Below are positions 47,606-61,283 of a DNA stretch of 64,000 nt, one piece after another. The stretch lies in NCBI GenBank assembly GCA_039881145.1, contig JAYKKI010000095.1, positions 1,051,501 to 1,115,500 on the forward strand. The letters run 5' to 3'. Position numbers and translations under genes: made by a program. The notes beneath the pieces are model-generated. The model saw only the letters and a list, made by a program, of their open reading frames with translations. It was not told the DNA's origin and ran no database searches. The stretch comes from Druceiella hillmani. Lineage: Eukaryota; Arthropoda; Insecta; Lepidoptera; Hepialidae. Positions within the stretch are counted from its first letter, which is position 1. Every line of letters starts with the position of its first letter.

Positions 47606-49217
47606 GGGACTGTCTAATTTGTCACATTTAGACATATAGTGGGTCTATCTCCCCAACTTCTTGGTTAAGTGCTGGGCGGACGTGCAAATTTTTCATTTAA
47701 TTTGGTAAATCCCATTCGCCTTCCAGTCACCCTATTAAAAAATAATAAATGCTCGATGGAAGTGTTCTTTTTTCTTGGCTATTAGATGTTTGTGATTACT
47801 CTCATAATTATTGAGTCAATTTAATTTCGATTTTGTTCTGTGTTTAATACTTGAAGAGACTATTAAAAGACCTTAACAATTTCCATTCAATTTACATTTT
47901 TACTTAATGGCAAAAAATTCTGATAGAAGACGGTTATATAAATATTAAAGTTTTTCCATTGTCTGGCATGTCTTTATAATATAAAAACAATAAATCTTTA
48001 TAAACTAAAAACAATAATTTCAAGACAAATGACGCAGTATAAACACAGTCATGCAATATTTTAATCTTCTGTCAATTTTCGTTGAATGTAAGGTTGATTT
48101 TGATATAATGTACACCGGAAAAAAGTGCGGTAATAATACGTTTTATGACTTTTGAGCTAATTTATAGTTTTAATTTTTATCACCAGAGCGTAAATTTATT
48201 TGTAGCTCGTAATTAATCATGGACTTCTCTAACTTTAAATCATAGAATTTCATTTTAAAAATTGCTTGGACTATTATTTTGGCAATCGAAAAAAAATAAG
48301 GTCTAATTTAAACGACTTAAAAATATTTAATTCTTTTCATTATGTTTTTCCTTTTTATCTACCATAGTTTACATTTACGACATCTACGAATTTACTCAGA
48401 GATTTTTTGAAACACTTTTAAGCATGAACCAATGTGATCTAACTCATATTCTATATCGGCTTCTTTATTAAGCATTTAAAAATGTTTTGTATTATGTATT
48501 TCAAAACTTTTTTGTCAAATGTTACATAAAAATAGAATAACAAAACAAAGTTTACAATGATAATTATTTCTAAGCAATTTGACTTATAGTTCAGTTTGAA
48601 TCATAACGTACATCTGCGCCAAATTTCAGTAATCGCTGTTTTTTTAAGCGGGATTGAATAAAGGTTGTCTAAACACATTTTATTGTCTTGGTATTCAAGG
48701 TGCGCAGCGAGAATAGTGTTTTAGTCATTCCAATAGATGAATTAATAGCATTTGAAATTGGTTACGATATAAACATGATAAAGGAACTGACAAACGAATT
48801 TACTTTCTTAATTATAATACTAATAAGGATAGTAAAGGACAATGCTATATCCTGCATCACCCCTTGTCGTAATGCACAAAAAATATAATAGAACAGACTC
48901 GAAAATTCTATATACAAACAATTTCAAACCACAAAAGTTCCAACTAACCACTTGTAATTCTATTATTTAATTCTATTAGTTCGCTTTTTATTCAGTGATT
49001 ATTTTAAGTCGTTTCGATGTTTTTGTGAAAATGTTTTATTTTTTCATTATTAGCGCTTCTGGTATTCTATGTTATTAAGAATGTTATCAGGTTAAACAGA
49101 ATTCAGTAATCGTGTATTTATTAAAATCGAAACAGATATTTTCGGCATTTCATTCATCTGAATATATTCAGACATATCTACACATGCACGTGCTTGCTTA
49201 CATAGATACAATTATAC

Positions 49218-49278
<61 letters not shown>

Positions 49279-50469
49279 AATTCACATATATAAATACGGA
49301 TATATAAATCACATTTTCTCTTTTGGCTTCACCCTATTCCTTTTTTAATGCCTGTATATACCTGTGCATACAACCTACTTACCTAGTAATATCATACATA
49401 TTAACCTGCCTATTAACATTCAAGTCGCTTACGTGGAAGTATATATATACATGCACTTACTATCTACCTACCTCTCCTCTAATTCCTACAATTTTTGTTG
49501 TCAATATCTCACCAAACTTTTATGGAATTACACGGGGGCATATTTTTCCAAAAAAAATCATCGAAATATGTTGATAACTATAAAAGATATGAGGGGAGAA
49601 GATGAAAAGTCAGTGGAATTAAAATCTCCTCAATTTTTCAAGTCAGTTAATAATCTTAATACGGTTAATTATGTGGAACTTTTGCTGTGAAATATGGTTT
49701 CCGAACATGAATAATAAAGAAAAATAATCATCGGGTTAGCATCGATTCTATAAAAAATTTTGCAAATCGATTTATGTTCAGAAACGATTTTTACCGCAAA
49801 TTTACGGTGGCTATTTTAATCCGGTTCAATTTTTTTGTAAACAAAAATTCCTTTGCCTTCTAAAAAAAGTGATTTATATAACATAAATACAAAATGTACC
49901 TTTATTTTACGCAATATATTTTTTTTATAACATAAGCTATCAAAAACTGTGAAATTAATTTTTCAGGCTAGCACCAATAGGCTTGATTGAATTGCATAAA
50001 CACAAACAAAAGACTCTATGCGGTGCTGAGGCGGTATCCTATTCAGTTCCTTCCATCTCTGATACCACAATTCCGAGTTATGCAAATTGGCAGATACATT
50101 TCAATTGATCTATACCAAGCAACAACGGTATTATTTTGTTGACACCAGGTTTCACTTCTTGAGACTTCTGCGTGTTAATTTTTATCAATCCTCAGGGGCA
50201 ATGCCATTGTATGTGACTGCAAGAATATTTAATGTACAGAGCTTTTAAATAAAATAGGTTTTAATATTAGACACTCTTTCAAAACGTTCAATAGTTGCGT
50301 TTTTATTGATTTGTTTTAGTTCAAACTGTAGAATACGACAAAGTAAACGAAATTAGGGGTTATTAAGGATATATTAAGGGTTGATAAAATTGTGAGCTGG
50401 CTAGAGTTATACTTTTTTAGCTCTAATATATGAGTAGGTATAAAACTATGTAATTAGGACATACTTTAA
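47606..50469. other. Spacer between the arms, left part
   Basis: I see no homology between this stretch and either arm, and no gene. It contains a (TA)n tract at 49,220-49,275 and tetranucleotide-like CTAC/CTTAC runs at 49,370-49,480. Open frames at 48,688-48,888 and 49,323-49,690 have no recognisable motifs. Confidence 0.55.
49220..49275. repeat. (TA)n microsatellite
   Basis: A pure TA tract of about 56 bp lies in the spacer. Confidence 0.95.
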
Positions 50470-51633
50470 TCTATACATATAATAAAATTGTAACTGAGCC
50501 GTGTCCGTAATAAGATTTTCCTATTATATATATAAATATTCAATGTACATTGAATAATTTTAGAAAAATCTTATTCTAATAGTCAATATTATCTATAACA
50601 GGACAAAATTTACCATATTTTAAATGTATGTCTGTCTGTTTGCCAGTCTATATATGTGTCTGTCTGTCTTTCTGTTGCCGCATCACGCAAAAACTACTGG
50701 ACGGATTTTGATGAAATTTCGTATAATGATAACTGACTATCCGTATCAACATTTGGGATACATTTTATTTTGGGGAATTGTCTGTCTGTCTGTCTCTCTG
50801 TTACTGCATCACGCAAAAACCACTAAACAGATTTTGATCCAATTTGGTGCGATGATAACTAACTATCCGGGTCAATATATAGAATACTTTTTATTTTAAA
50901 AAAAATGTTTTATTCCCAAGCAAAAATACAAAAAATGGTTCGTGCAAAAATCACTCACGAATCTGGATATTTAACTTATCTATACATATCGGTACATACT
51001 GAATGTAAAAAATTACCAAATGAGGCAACAAATCAATATAAATACCAAATTAAAAAAAATAAAGTAAAATGATTCAATAATATTTAACTAAGTTCAATTT
51101 AAAAAATCAACAATAGATGTCATCACAAAGTTTTTAAAATACGTAATTTTCCTTTATCCCATCAAGCCAATGATCACTGAATGGATTTGGATCTTTTTTA
51201 TATACACCGTGTCAAATTACATAACGCAATGCAATATAATTCACTTCATATTCATGCTCTCTAAATATTTTCAGGTTTAAATAAAGTTAAAACGATTTTG
51301 CTTTTCTATAATAGATGGTGCAAGTAAGGATTTAAAACAAACAAAACAACATAAATACGACTCTTAATAACGCGCTTTAGTCATTTTTATTAATTCATAT
51401 ATTTTTTATTTCTACTCGACGATACATAACGCTGAATATTTTCTATTATCTAAAGCAATATGTTTTGTTAATTATTAGTTGCATATTCGACAAAAGGTAT
51501 CGCAGGTAAATTTCGTAAATCCTGGTATCATCGTGTTGTAGTCCCTGACTGTTCTGCAGGAAACATTGTTTACAGAGAAATTTTATGAACAATGTTCTAA
51601 AGCTCACTTGAACGAAGTCGCGGGCGCAGCTAG
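50470..51633 (+). mobile_element. Non-autonomous Helitron-like element with canonical ends
   Basis: It begins TCTATACATATAATAAAATTG immediately after an A and ends GCGGGCGCAGCTAG immediately before a T. This matches the Helitron rule of 5'-TC, 3'-CTAG and insertion between A and T, with no target duplication. Length is 1,164 bp. Inside are two tandem copies of about 126 bp (CATCACGCAAAAAC at 50,681 and 50,807) carrying TGTCTGTCTG and ACTGGACGGATTTTGAT phrases. No Rep/helicase is encoded, so movement would need an autonomous Helitron. It sits in the spacer between the arms. Confidence 0.75.
50624..50900 (+). repeat. Two tandem 126-bp repeats inside the Helitron-like element
   Basis: Both units carry a TGTCTGTCTG run, then GCATCACGCAAAAAC-ACTxxACxGATTTTGATxxAATTT and GATAACT-ACTATCCG. 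The 91-codon frame across both is a by-product. Confidence 0.85.
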
Positions 51634-54577
51634 TTTATGAAAATATTTATAAATAAATTTTTGCCATCTTTGGATGTAACAAACACTCATTCATTGAAAT
51701 GTACCAACTTGTTTAAATTCACCGCTTGAATTACTGATTGGGGAGCTATTTGTTGCTTATTACACATTTATATTAAGTCGTTAAGGGCTATATCTGTAAA
51801 AATTAAATTAAAATAGCAATTGAATCTGCAATAGCAAAGTTAATAAATAGCATGTAAATTTTACATAATAAAAACAGGTCATATGCCTGTGGAAACAAAC
51901 ACGCATAAAATAGGTTTTAATAATTGTCAATATATCCTAAAATTATTAATAACTTTAAGGTATATTGACATTTACACAGATTGGGTATGGTACAGTGAAA
52001 AGTATGAGGTTTTCATTTTGTTAATCATTTAGGGCTTTAAAAATATTTTATGAACGAGATTTAATAATGGAAAATCGTTAATGAAACCACATTTTCATTT
52101 TGAAAAGCGTGTGCAATAACGTCCACCTGAAGGAATAAGAACAATTTCTACGATACTAGTGCGTGGAAGTACATTAATTTTTTTTCAATATTTTGCAATA
52201 CGGAAATTGAAATTCTCACTCGAAGTATGGTCAAGTGTAATTTAATGTACACAACTTGAAAATTTTGGAAAGTGAAACAATAGCTGGACATGATGGATCC
52301 ACAAATATATCTTGTTTCATTACGGGAAATCAAAAACTGTCAACTTGGGCTGGGGAAATTTTAAAACTTTTGAAAATCTAAATTACGATATTCATTGAAA
52401 TTAACTTTTGAGTAGTTGTTAACAGGTAGATATATTGAAAATCACAAAGATTGATTTTGTACAACACGAACATCGAAGAATTTCGAATTAGTCACGCTTG
52501 GTATGGACACGATTGGTATGCTAATAAAATAAGCCCCACATGATCGCCTATCGCCTCGTGTTTCTACAGCCCGGCTTTGCCACAATAGATGTGTTAATTT
52601 TTCCAGAACCAATTGAGATATAACTAGGAAATAAAAAGTAAGCTAATCCCAGAAGTGTTGTCCATAAACTATAAATTGTTTCTAACCTGTAAATTCTGTA
52701 GTTTTTGACTTACATCTGCACAAACAGAGGAACAATAGTATTGTTTACGTTATTTACGTCATAATAATCGTATATGTAAACAAAGAACTATTAGAAAACC
52801 GAAAATTTGGAAATTATAGGCAGAAATTTCAATTTTATTTAACTGTTGTATATAATTTATAAGCTAATGAAAATTTAATAATATATTGTAACGCATTTGA
52901 CTAAGATGACGTCTATTACAAGAAAAAAAGGAAAGTAGTGTTTTCTAATCCGAATTGCGTCGCCAAGTAGCAGAAACACTTTTTGGTCTCACTAGTACTA
53001 CCTCCGGTAAAAATTCAAAATGAATGTTTTTTCTTTTTTCTAATTTCGGCCTGATAGCTTACAAGTTATAAAAATATCTAAAAGATAATAACCTCTTCCT
53101 AAATAATTAGGTCAGTTGTTGATCATTTGTATTACAGAGGTTTTGAACTTAGGAAAAATTCTCAGAAACTCCCTAATAGTGTTCACTAAAACTAAAAAGC
53201 ATTAAACAAAATGAGAAAATATAAATTTTCTTGGACAATTTTATCATCTAATGCGATTTCGATTTCGGTCAGAGATGACGTCTGGAACTGGAGTCTGATA
53301 TGAATTTACTAGAAGTAAGAACCATGTAATATACCTCAACTTTAGAGTGTGTTCAGCAAACGAAGCAAACTGAAAAAGAAAATTCTTGTCCTGAATTGAA
53401 GATTAACATATAATAAAAAATAATAAAATCTTCAAACATAAATATATATCCTTGGCTACATAAGACGTAATCAAGTCTAAGTAGAACTCATGTTCCGGAG
53501 TTCTTACGGTTACATCATATTATTATAAAGTTTAGAAAGGCGAAACTTTACAAAAATACAAAAATTGTTTGTCACGTAATAATTTTGCTAAAAAAATATA
53601 TCAATAACTTTATCCTTTACTTACGTTAGTAGATCTTCATCCGTAATTTAAAGTTTTGCGATCCTAGGTCAGTAAAAAACTCCACGTGAGTCAACACCAA
53701 AATACGTGATATTGATAGGACCGTAACTTTGTTTTATATTGAGGTAAAAGCTTAAATTTTTTACAGAATTTTTGTATGTCAATAGAACTCTGGCCGGGGA
53801 AAAAAACGGCCTTGACCGACAGAGAAATACCAAATGAAGTTATAACGTTTTCTGTTTCGTATTCTGTGATAGGAGCCTTAAAATCATTAATTTCATCATT
53901 AAATATCAATTAGTGTAAAGAAAAATTAGTTTCCAATTCCACGATACCAGTAGATATAAGCAAGATATATACCGTCCGAAGGTCTGATTTGATTGCTTGT
54001 ACAGAAAATGTTATACAATTTGTTTGTTGTATACTAATAAATTAATTCTATAGTTAGGTTTATTAATTGTTTAAATGATGGAGTTCACAAATCACTAATG
54101 ATTGCAGCACACGCAATCTGCGTGTTACCCCAACTTTGCTGTGTAAACATGCGAAATTTATTCATTTTTTATGAGAAATAACCTGTTTAGAACACACCAC
54201 GAAAGCGAATTATGGCATGTTATTTGATTTACATATTATAAACAAAACATGGAATGTTTTAAGAAGAAAGACGTGGAACAAGTTATCGGGAAAATCGATG
54301 TATTGAATTGTTTTTTATGTTTTCGTGCACCGAATTTTTAGTAAAGCTAAGAATATAACATAAAAAATATCTAAAAGTATTTGTAAGAAACTACCAAGTA
54401 CAAATTTAAATATAACTTTGGCTCATACTAATATACTAGACCATACGTAGGACACATTGACAGAGATATATTTTGAAATATTGAATATATTTGGCGTTAA
54501 TTTTGTAGAAATTCATTCTTTACAATTAAATGAAACTACGTGGTGTAGTATTATTTCTACTTTCTTTAATTTCTTTA

Positions 54578-54618
54578 CAACGACCTAGGTTTCGTTGTAT
54601 TACAACATCTTCAGGTGG
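54578..54618 (-). ncRNA. Candidate hammerhead core, inverse half of copy 2
   Basis: Read on the minus strand it gives CCAC, CTGAAGA, GTTGTAATACAAC, GAAA, CCTAGG, TC, GTTG. All core bases and stem III are present, but stem I has a mismatch. Confidence 0.4.
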
Positions 54619-54658
54619 GATATTAGCAAAGATTCTATCTATCTATCTTTGCTAATAT

Positions 54659-54700
54659 CCCACCTGAAGATGTTATAATACAACGAAACCTAGGTCGTGG
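54659..54700 (+). ncRNA. Candidate hammerhead ribozyme, best preserved copy
   Basis: Stem I is CCAC (54,659-54,662) with GTGG (54,697-54,700). Core C3-A9 is CTGAAGA (54,664-54,670, taking the second C of CACC). Stem II is GTTAT/ATACAAC with one mismatch. G12-A14 is GAA (54,685-54,687). Stem III is A-C-C/G-G-T around TA (54,688-54,695), and H17 is C54,696, the predicted cleavage site. An extra unpaired T precedes stem II, and stem I is only 3-4 bp. Type I minimal hammerheads of this form are known from Penelope-like elements. Activity is unproven. Confidence 0.5.
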
Positions 54701-56858
54701 TAAAGAAATTAAAGAAAGTAGAAATAATACTACATCACGTAGTTTCATTTAATTGCGTGAGATGTATTTTTTAATTTTCTGTTTTATATTTCGGAAATAG
54801 AACACGGAACCGTTATAATTTCGTCATGTACGTCTGTCCATTTGTCACAGCTTGACAGTTTCTACAGTTTTAGATCTGTGTGCCTGAAATTTTGCAAGTG
54901 GATGTTCCGGTTGAAGATATGTATTAATATGAACACAATTAGAAAAAAAAGATTTAATGCAAATAATAGAAATACATGAAAGTGTGACCGAACATTTTTC
55001 TAAAATTAAATTCAAGTTTTGTTTTTAATTTTTTATTTTTAAGGTTTGTTTGTGAATATTCAGCTTTAATTTTTTTACATTCAACTTTCAAAACAAGCTG
55101 TAGCAAGATTTCGTATTTCAATGTAAGTCGCTTGGCTGAAAGGACAGAAATAAAATTAAACCTGCTTGCTTTCATTATTAATTCTCATTGGAAAACACAT
55201 TTATATTTAGCCCTTGCTCTTCTATAATTTAGCAAGAAAATATAGTTTTCTATTTTTAAACTATTTAACAGTTAATATTAGGCTACGAAATAGAGAAAAA
55301 CACAATTTTATGAAGAACCATTTAATGATAATTTCTGTGTAGTCGTTTGAAGCAAATGTTTCGCTAAAATATTCAATTAACTTCTTAAGACTTCAAAAGC
55401 GGCTGTTAGTCGATGTTTTAAATATTTTAAAGTTATTTATTAATTAATCGAGCTTGTTTTTTAATTGATGTTATTGTAATAAATTTATCATCTAGACAAT
55501 GTTGACACAAATCTTTACGAAAGTATTTTCGTTCATTTAACTGCACATTACTTTAGTAACGGTTGCCTGGTGTATAGGCACTTGACAACTACCTACCATG
55601 AGACTACTTTTACCATATTTCCCAGTATTATTCTTTGGCTATGCTTAGGCTATACTTTTATAATTTTTGAATTTTGTCTTTCATTATTTTCTTTTAATAG
55701 CGTCGTTTGCATCGAAATTTTCATTTATAGTGTAATTTAGTTTAGTTATTAATTACATTTGCATAATTCCCTTTATTCTTATAATTTCAACTGTGTTCGA
55801 TCAATTCCTCTAATGTTATAATAAGGAAAATATTGTTTATGAATATTTAGGAATTCACACATAAAGTGCCTTCCAATTGACGTACAACTCGCGCAGTATG
55901 TTAGCTTGTAATTTTCAAATTACCATAGTTTATATAATACGTATATATGTTTTGAAATTATTGAGATATGTTTTACTATGTCAACGTAGTCGAAGAAAAA
56001 GTCGTTAATTTAAGTGTTTTCGTGACGAAGGCTGACAAAACTATTTTAGTTACACTGGCACTACTTAAAATCCTAGATCTAAAAACTTTTATATAAAAGT
56101 CAACGGCAGTAACAATAAAACAAACCACAGGAAATCTTCAAGGTGTAATAAATTTTCTTCCAAAAATGAAAAAAAAAATTAAAATTAAATTTAAGTATAT
56201 TTGTTAACCCTTATCAAAATGTATATCACATATATTTTGTGTATATAATAATTGCCCCTCCCACTTTTAGTAGGTTAAGAGAAATAAAATTGTTAATGAT
56301 AGTAATTAAAAGCAGATTATCGTATTTTGATGACGTTCGGCGGAGTTTAACAAATAACTGTACCCATGTAAAATTGGGCCAAACCTTTAATCGTTTTCTT
56401 GCCAATATAACACATAATACCTTGTTTTGAATGCCGTAATTATGTATTGCCATAAGTAAATGGTTAACCGAAGACCGGTTCACGATTTACCAAGTTTTTT
56501 CTCTTCTCATAATAGAGGAAAATATGGAGAGGAGAAATGCAAATATTTTATTTTTAACTACTCAGCCGATTGCCATAAATGTAGTTCATTGCAAACCAAG
56601 TTGCGTAAAAGTAGTTCATTATAAATTGTGTTCATATATTTGTGAACAATTTACGTTACAAGAAGTAGAAACGTAACGCAGGTGCAAAAAGATAAGCTGT
56701 AAGAAAAGCACAATCCCAGCAAGTGCTTTTTTATAAATACTACAAAACTTTAAATATACAATAATGGAACGAGACGTCGAAGCATAAAATGTACTTTTAC
56801 AATTAATTTTTTATAACCAAACACAAGTTCATAACGAGGCTTATAGTTCCCTTAGTGT

Positions 56859-56874
56859 GTATATATATATATAT

Positions 56875-56921
<47 letters not shown>

Positions 56922-56922
56922 C
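56859..56922. repeat. (TA)n microsatellite, partner of 41,797-41,849
   Basis: It occupies the homologous position in the right arm, with one AGA interruption and a flanking ATACACACA. Confidence 0.9.
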
Positions 56923-59909
56923 ACACATTCATCGCTTATTCAAAACAACTCGGAGAGGTCTAGAGCTTAGAAAAACATAAATTCGGCCAATATAATTTCA
57001 GAAATACCTGAACTCGTTACTAACACTCCTTTGTTTAAAACCTATGTATTTGCTTTCTTCAGTGAAAATATTTTAACAAAATTTGTACGTTGTTAAACTA
57101 CTTATTTTGAAATATCCATAAAATCTTTATTGTGTGTGATTTAACACAGTCTTGTCTTGTCTTTAATCATTTTAGATTAGTCCGTTGAACATTCAATAGC
57201 AAATTTATGTAAACCAAGTAATTTTCATGAGAATTATGACACACTAATAGGTCCGCCGTCAAACGACCAACGAGACCACAACAGTAGACCTGGCGTCCTC
57301 TGCGATGCAGATCACGCCTTCGTCTCTCACCGGTAGCTTCCGCTAATCTTACTGTTAATTGAAAAGGGGTGATTGGATTTACAAGGTTCAATTGATTTAA
57401 TAACGGACAGTGCCATCGAATGCTTTCTTGAATAGTTGAGTCGGGTCAGTGAATACAGACAACAGTTTACGCTGCCTCGAATAGATACCAATAAAATAAT
57501 TTTCTTTATTTGAATATTTACTTGATATCATTTGGGTAATTCTCAAGTGCCGTAACAAACTATTTTAATTGGTTTAATTTAATTTAAACATCAAAGTTAA
57601 TGTTCTCTAACATTTTCTGGCAATTGTATTTAACGTTAAATGATGAGATCTCGCTTCCGCTTTTAAAATGCAAAAATTTCCCGCGTCTATTGCCAACTTG
57701 TCCGGTCGTTTAAATAGGTATAAATAGCAAAACACTACGTAGAAATTTTTGAGTTTAAATAAAATTTAAATTAAGGCGAAAAATATTTATCCGGCTTTAA
57801 ATAAAAATAATTGAAATCAAGTTTGTCCTAAGGTAATATTTAAATTGGTCTGGACAATGTTTTAGGTTTAAAAGTTATTAACTATTATCAGCCAGAAGAG
57901 CACACCTTTACATTAACCAATAACTATATCAGGAGGTATCTATAGTCTATATATTATTTATAAATACTCAAAAAACATACAATGTTAATAGGTATACAAA
58001 TCAAATGACACTTACTGACTTGATTAAACGCCGGATATCTCGTGAACTCCAAGAGGTCCTCACATGATCTTCAATGCCGAATGAATTCCGTGAAACCATA
58101 AAGGTTACTTCAAAAGAAGAGTCAAAAATCTCCAACATCCGACGAAAATACTACTGTTCGTTCAAATAACTTCCGCCAATGTATCCATTCATATATCTGC
58201 TTTCTATATACAAGTGTTATTTAATGCGGACTCAAAACACCCGATTCGCAAGGAATGTATTTATGTATTCAAATTAAAACACACGAGTTTTTAAATGAAT
58301 TATTCTTTTTACTCCATTTAAATTCCAAGATTTACAAGTATTATCTTGATGTGAACATGCGCAAAGGCCAAAATCAGCAAGGGTTTCGAATTATTATCCT
58401 ATGATTTTTTAATACAGAAGAAGAATTAATTAATTTTTTCAATATTTGAATTTACAATTATTATCCTAAAAAATTAATAAATATACATACAAAGAAAAAA
58501 AAAATTAATAAATATACATACAAACTCAAACTAGAAAAATTATTTGAAGCGATTTTGTAATAGAAATTAATAAATATAGTAACAAAATCACAAATAAATA
58601 TACAATAGTTATAACAGAAAAAATAAAAAGATTATAACAAAGGAAAGTTTAAAAAATAAAAAAATTATTTAAAAAAAATGGGGTGCGGCTGTGTCCTGGA
58701 CACGGCCGTGTGTTGTACGTGAATACGTCTGTGTAACGGGTTATATATTTTAAATAAAATATTTTTATTTATGTGTTTAGGATTATTACCATTCGATTGT
58801 TCTTGAAAAGCCCTTTCTAGCCGATCTTTGTATTTGGTTTTGACTTTTCGACGCGTATAGGCCGACATTATATATTTTTGATAATATTTTTTTATTCTAA
58901 CACCTTATTATATTCACTGTTACTATGTTAAACTAATGTTTATATAAAATCGATAGATTTGGCAACAGCTGACGATTAAAACTTAAACGAACTTCGTAGC
59001 TTTACCGAATCAAAAGTTATACTAATTGCAAATCTCGGTACGCAGCAAAATAACCTCAAAATGGCGACGCTTCCCTCTCCACCGCACTCGATGCGTCACT
59101 GTTCTCGCTTATCGTAACAAATTCTTTCATCCTTTAGCTATCCAGAGGTACAATTTAATTTATGATGTAGAGGATATATTCGAAACTGCAGTGCCAAACT
59201 GTATCCCCCGATTTTGTTATCATTAGGTTTTTTGGATTGCCCCCGTATGGTAGCAAATTGAAAGACGTATTCACGTCCAAAGATTAAAAATGAAAAGTTT
59301 TTAGACTATTTTGAAATAATAATTCTAATTCTACTTTCTAATTATATTTCATGTCAAAAAGAAATATCAAAAATGTCAATGGAGACAAGCAAATGTCATA
59401 TCGTAATAAATATCCTCTTTGTGCATGAATCAATGATATTAATTCTTGAATCTAATAATATTACTTTTAAATAAAATAATAAAATAACTATCGTCATAGA
59501 AATATACATTGAAAAATTCAATTTATTACATTGTCTAACCAATAGCTTTGTTGAATACTTATACACAATTACGTGAATATTACATTGAGATGTTCGTGTG
59601 AATGAAATGTAATTTGTTATTTAAATGTGGTTTAGTCAAGTATTTAATGTGACTAATTATTTTTTAACAAATTTAAAATTTATAAATACATTAATTTTTT
59701 AATAATTCCAAACTTAAACACTATGCTATAAATATATGTCAAAGTATAAAGAATGACTCATATATATTGTTTAAATACCATTGACTCATATATATTGTTT
59801 AATATATTTTTGTAACATTTTTTTTCTAATATGTTTCAAAGATTATAGTCGAGATATACACATTGATTTCACTCCATTAATGAAGTTACGCAACACATGC
59901 ATCAGTTCT

Positions 59910-60171
<262 letters not shown>

Positions 60172-60419
60172 AAAAGTGAGAATTTTGTAAACGGAAAATA
60201 TTTTTAAAAAATGATGATTTAAATATTAATACCATCTATTAGTATTTTTAGTAAAAATTATAATCAGACATATATTACGATATGATACTGTTCTACATAA
60301 TATGTCAGCGTTTTAGTAATCATTATATTCACAAATATTTTGAAAATAATTATATAATATAGAAACGAAATATAGTGATGATAATATTAATAATAGTAAT
60401 GATAGTTTCGACAGGTCAG

Positions 60420-60500
60420 TTGGAGCAGCATTGGTGTAAGGGTTAGCAAGTTGGCACTATACGCCGAAGATATGAGGTCAATTCCTACCGGCCTATCAAC
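60420..60500 (+). mobile_element. Probable tRNA-derived SINE head
   Basis: The sequence runs from TTGGAGCAGCATTGGTGTAAG to GAGGTCAATTCCTACCGGCC, with A-box-like (TGGTGTAAGGGTT) and B-box-like (GGTCAATTCC) elements about 45 bp apart. The B box is imperfect. A degraded partner can be seen in reverse at about 38,985-39,030 in the left arm. Confidence 0.45.
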
Positions 60501-60859
60501 TTTTTATTTGTGTGATCTACAACAGCGGTTACACTAAAGTAATTTTTAAATGTAAAACTTTTTTATTCTGATTTTTGACTTATAATATTATCAAAATAAA
60601 TGTACAGTTAACGTAACCTATTTGTGGTATTTGTAAGTTTTAATCTCACAAAAAAGGAAGTTCGTGTGTTGATTTTTTAACCAAATCGATGTTCTGTCGA
60701 TATTCATCCATCCATGTTTCATCAATTATCGATATTTTAAACTGTGGACATTTTAGCAATACTAAAGTTATAAGGATAAAGGATTTTAAGCAATACTAAA
60801 GTTTTCTTCCCTTACTATTCTGAATACATTAAGTAAAAACATTTCACGGTAGATGGCAC

Positions 60860-60945
60860 TGTTAGCGAAATTAAATATTGGTAATATTGAACTTTTTTAT
60901 TCCGAATTCGACGCAAACGAAATCGCTGGCGTAGTTCGTAATATA
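60860..60945 (+). mobile_element. Insect repeat end, right-arm copy
   Basis: Reverse-complement partner of 38,559-38,640, with CGAAATCGCTGGCG at its end. It was inherited through the duplication. Confidence 0.5.
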
Positions 60946-61283
60946 TAATTTTATATGCATTTCTTCTTTTGTTTTTTTCAGCTTACCGACGAAAAATACC
61001 TCCTTAATAAAACAAACCACATTACAGCAATTTAAATTGCGACAATGGTGAAAAATATGAAAGCACCTGCAGTATTCCAATACTTTTCTGATACTAACAT
61101 TAGACGACTAGTAAAAATAAATTTAGATATAATAACAAACAACACTAAAAGGTTTACTTTTATCGTAAAAGCAATTTTAAGAAAACTTAAAGCCTATTTA
61201 TATTCAAAATAGCAACATTAGCATAGCAACACAGACGCACGAACTTAAAACGATATAATATTTTTATTACAAACCCTATTTAC

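Larger units (their letters stand above)
27440..47606 (+). repeat. Left arm of a giant inverted duplication
   Basis: This arm matches the reverse complement of 51,706-63,912. Matching blocks (left to right arm) are: 27,440-27,516 plus 28,815-30,990 to 61,754-63,912; 38,105-39,020 to 60,490-61,580; 39,480-42,350 to 56,330-59,850; 42,840-43,501 to 55,080-55,765; 44,540-46,290 to 52,810-55,080; 46,820-47,606 to 51,706-52,450. Identity by eye is about 80-85%, with many small indels. Left-only sequence includes a mariner, about 7.1 kb at 31,080-38,105 and about 1.0 kb at 43,502-44,539. No gene is recognisable within the arm. Boundaries are approximate. Confidence 0.95.
54483..54754 (-). mobile_element. 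Foldback retroelement copy 2, right arm only
   Basis: The hairpin part is 54,524-54,754, nearly perfect over about 105 bp per side around a short CTATCTATCTAT-containing loop. The tail (GAATATATTTGGCGTTAATTTTG) lies on the left, so the element is inverted relative to copies 1 and 3. Flanks repeat GAGATaTATTTT (left) and GAGATgTATTTT (right), a target duplication of about 12 bp. The left arm at 44,830-44,850 has the uninterrupted site, so insertion postdates the large duplication. Confidence 0.82.
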
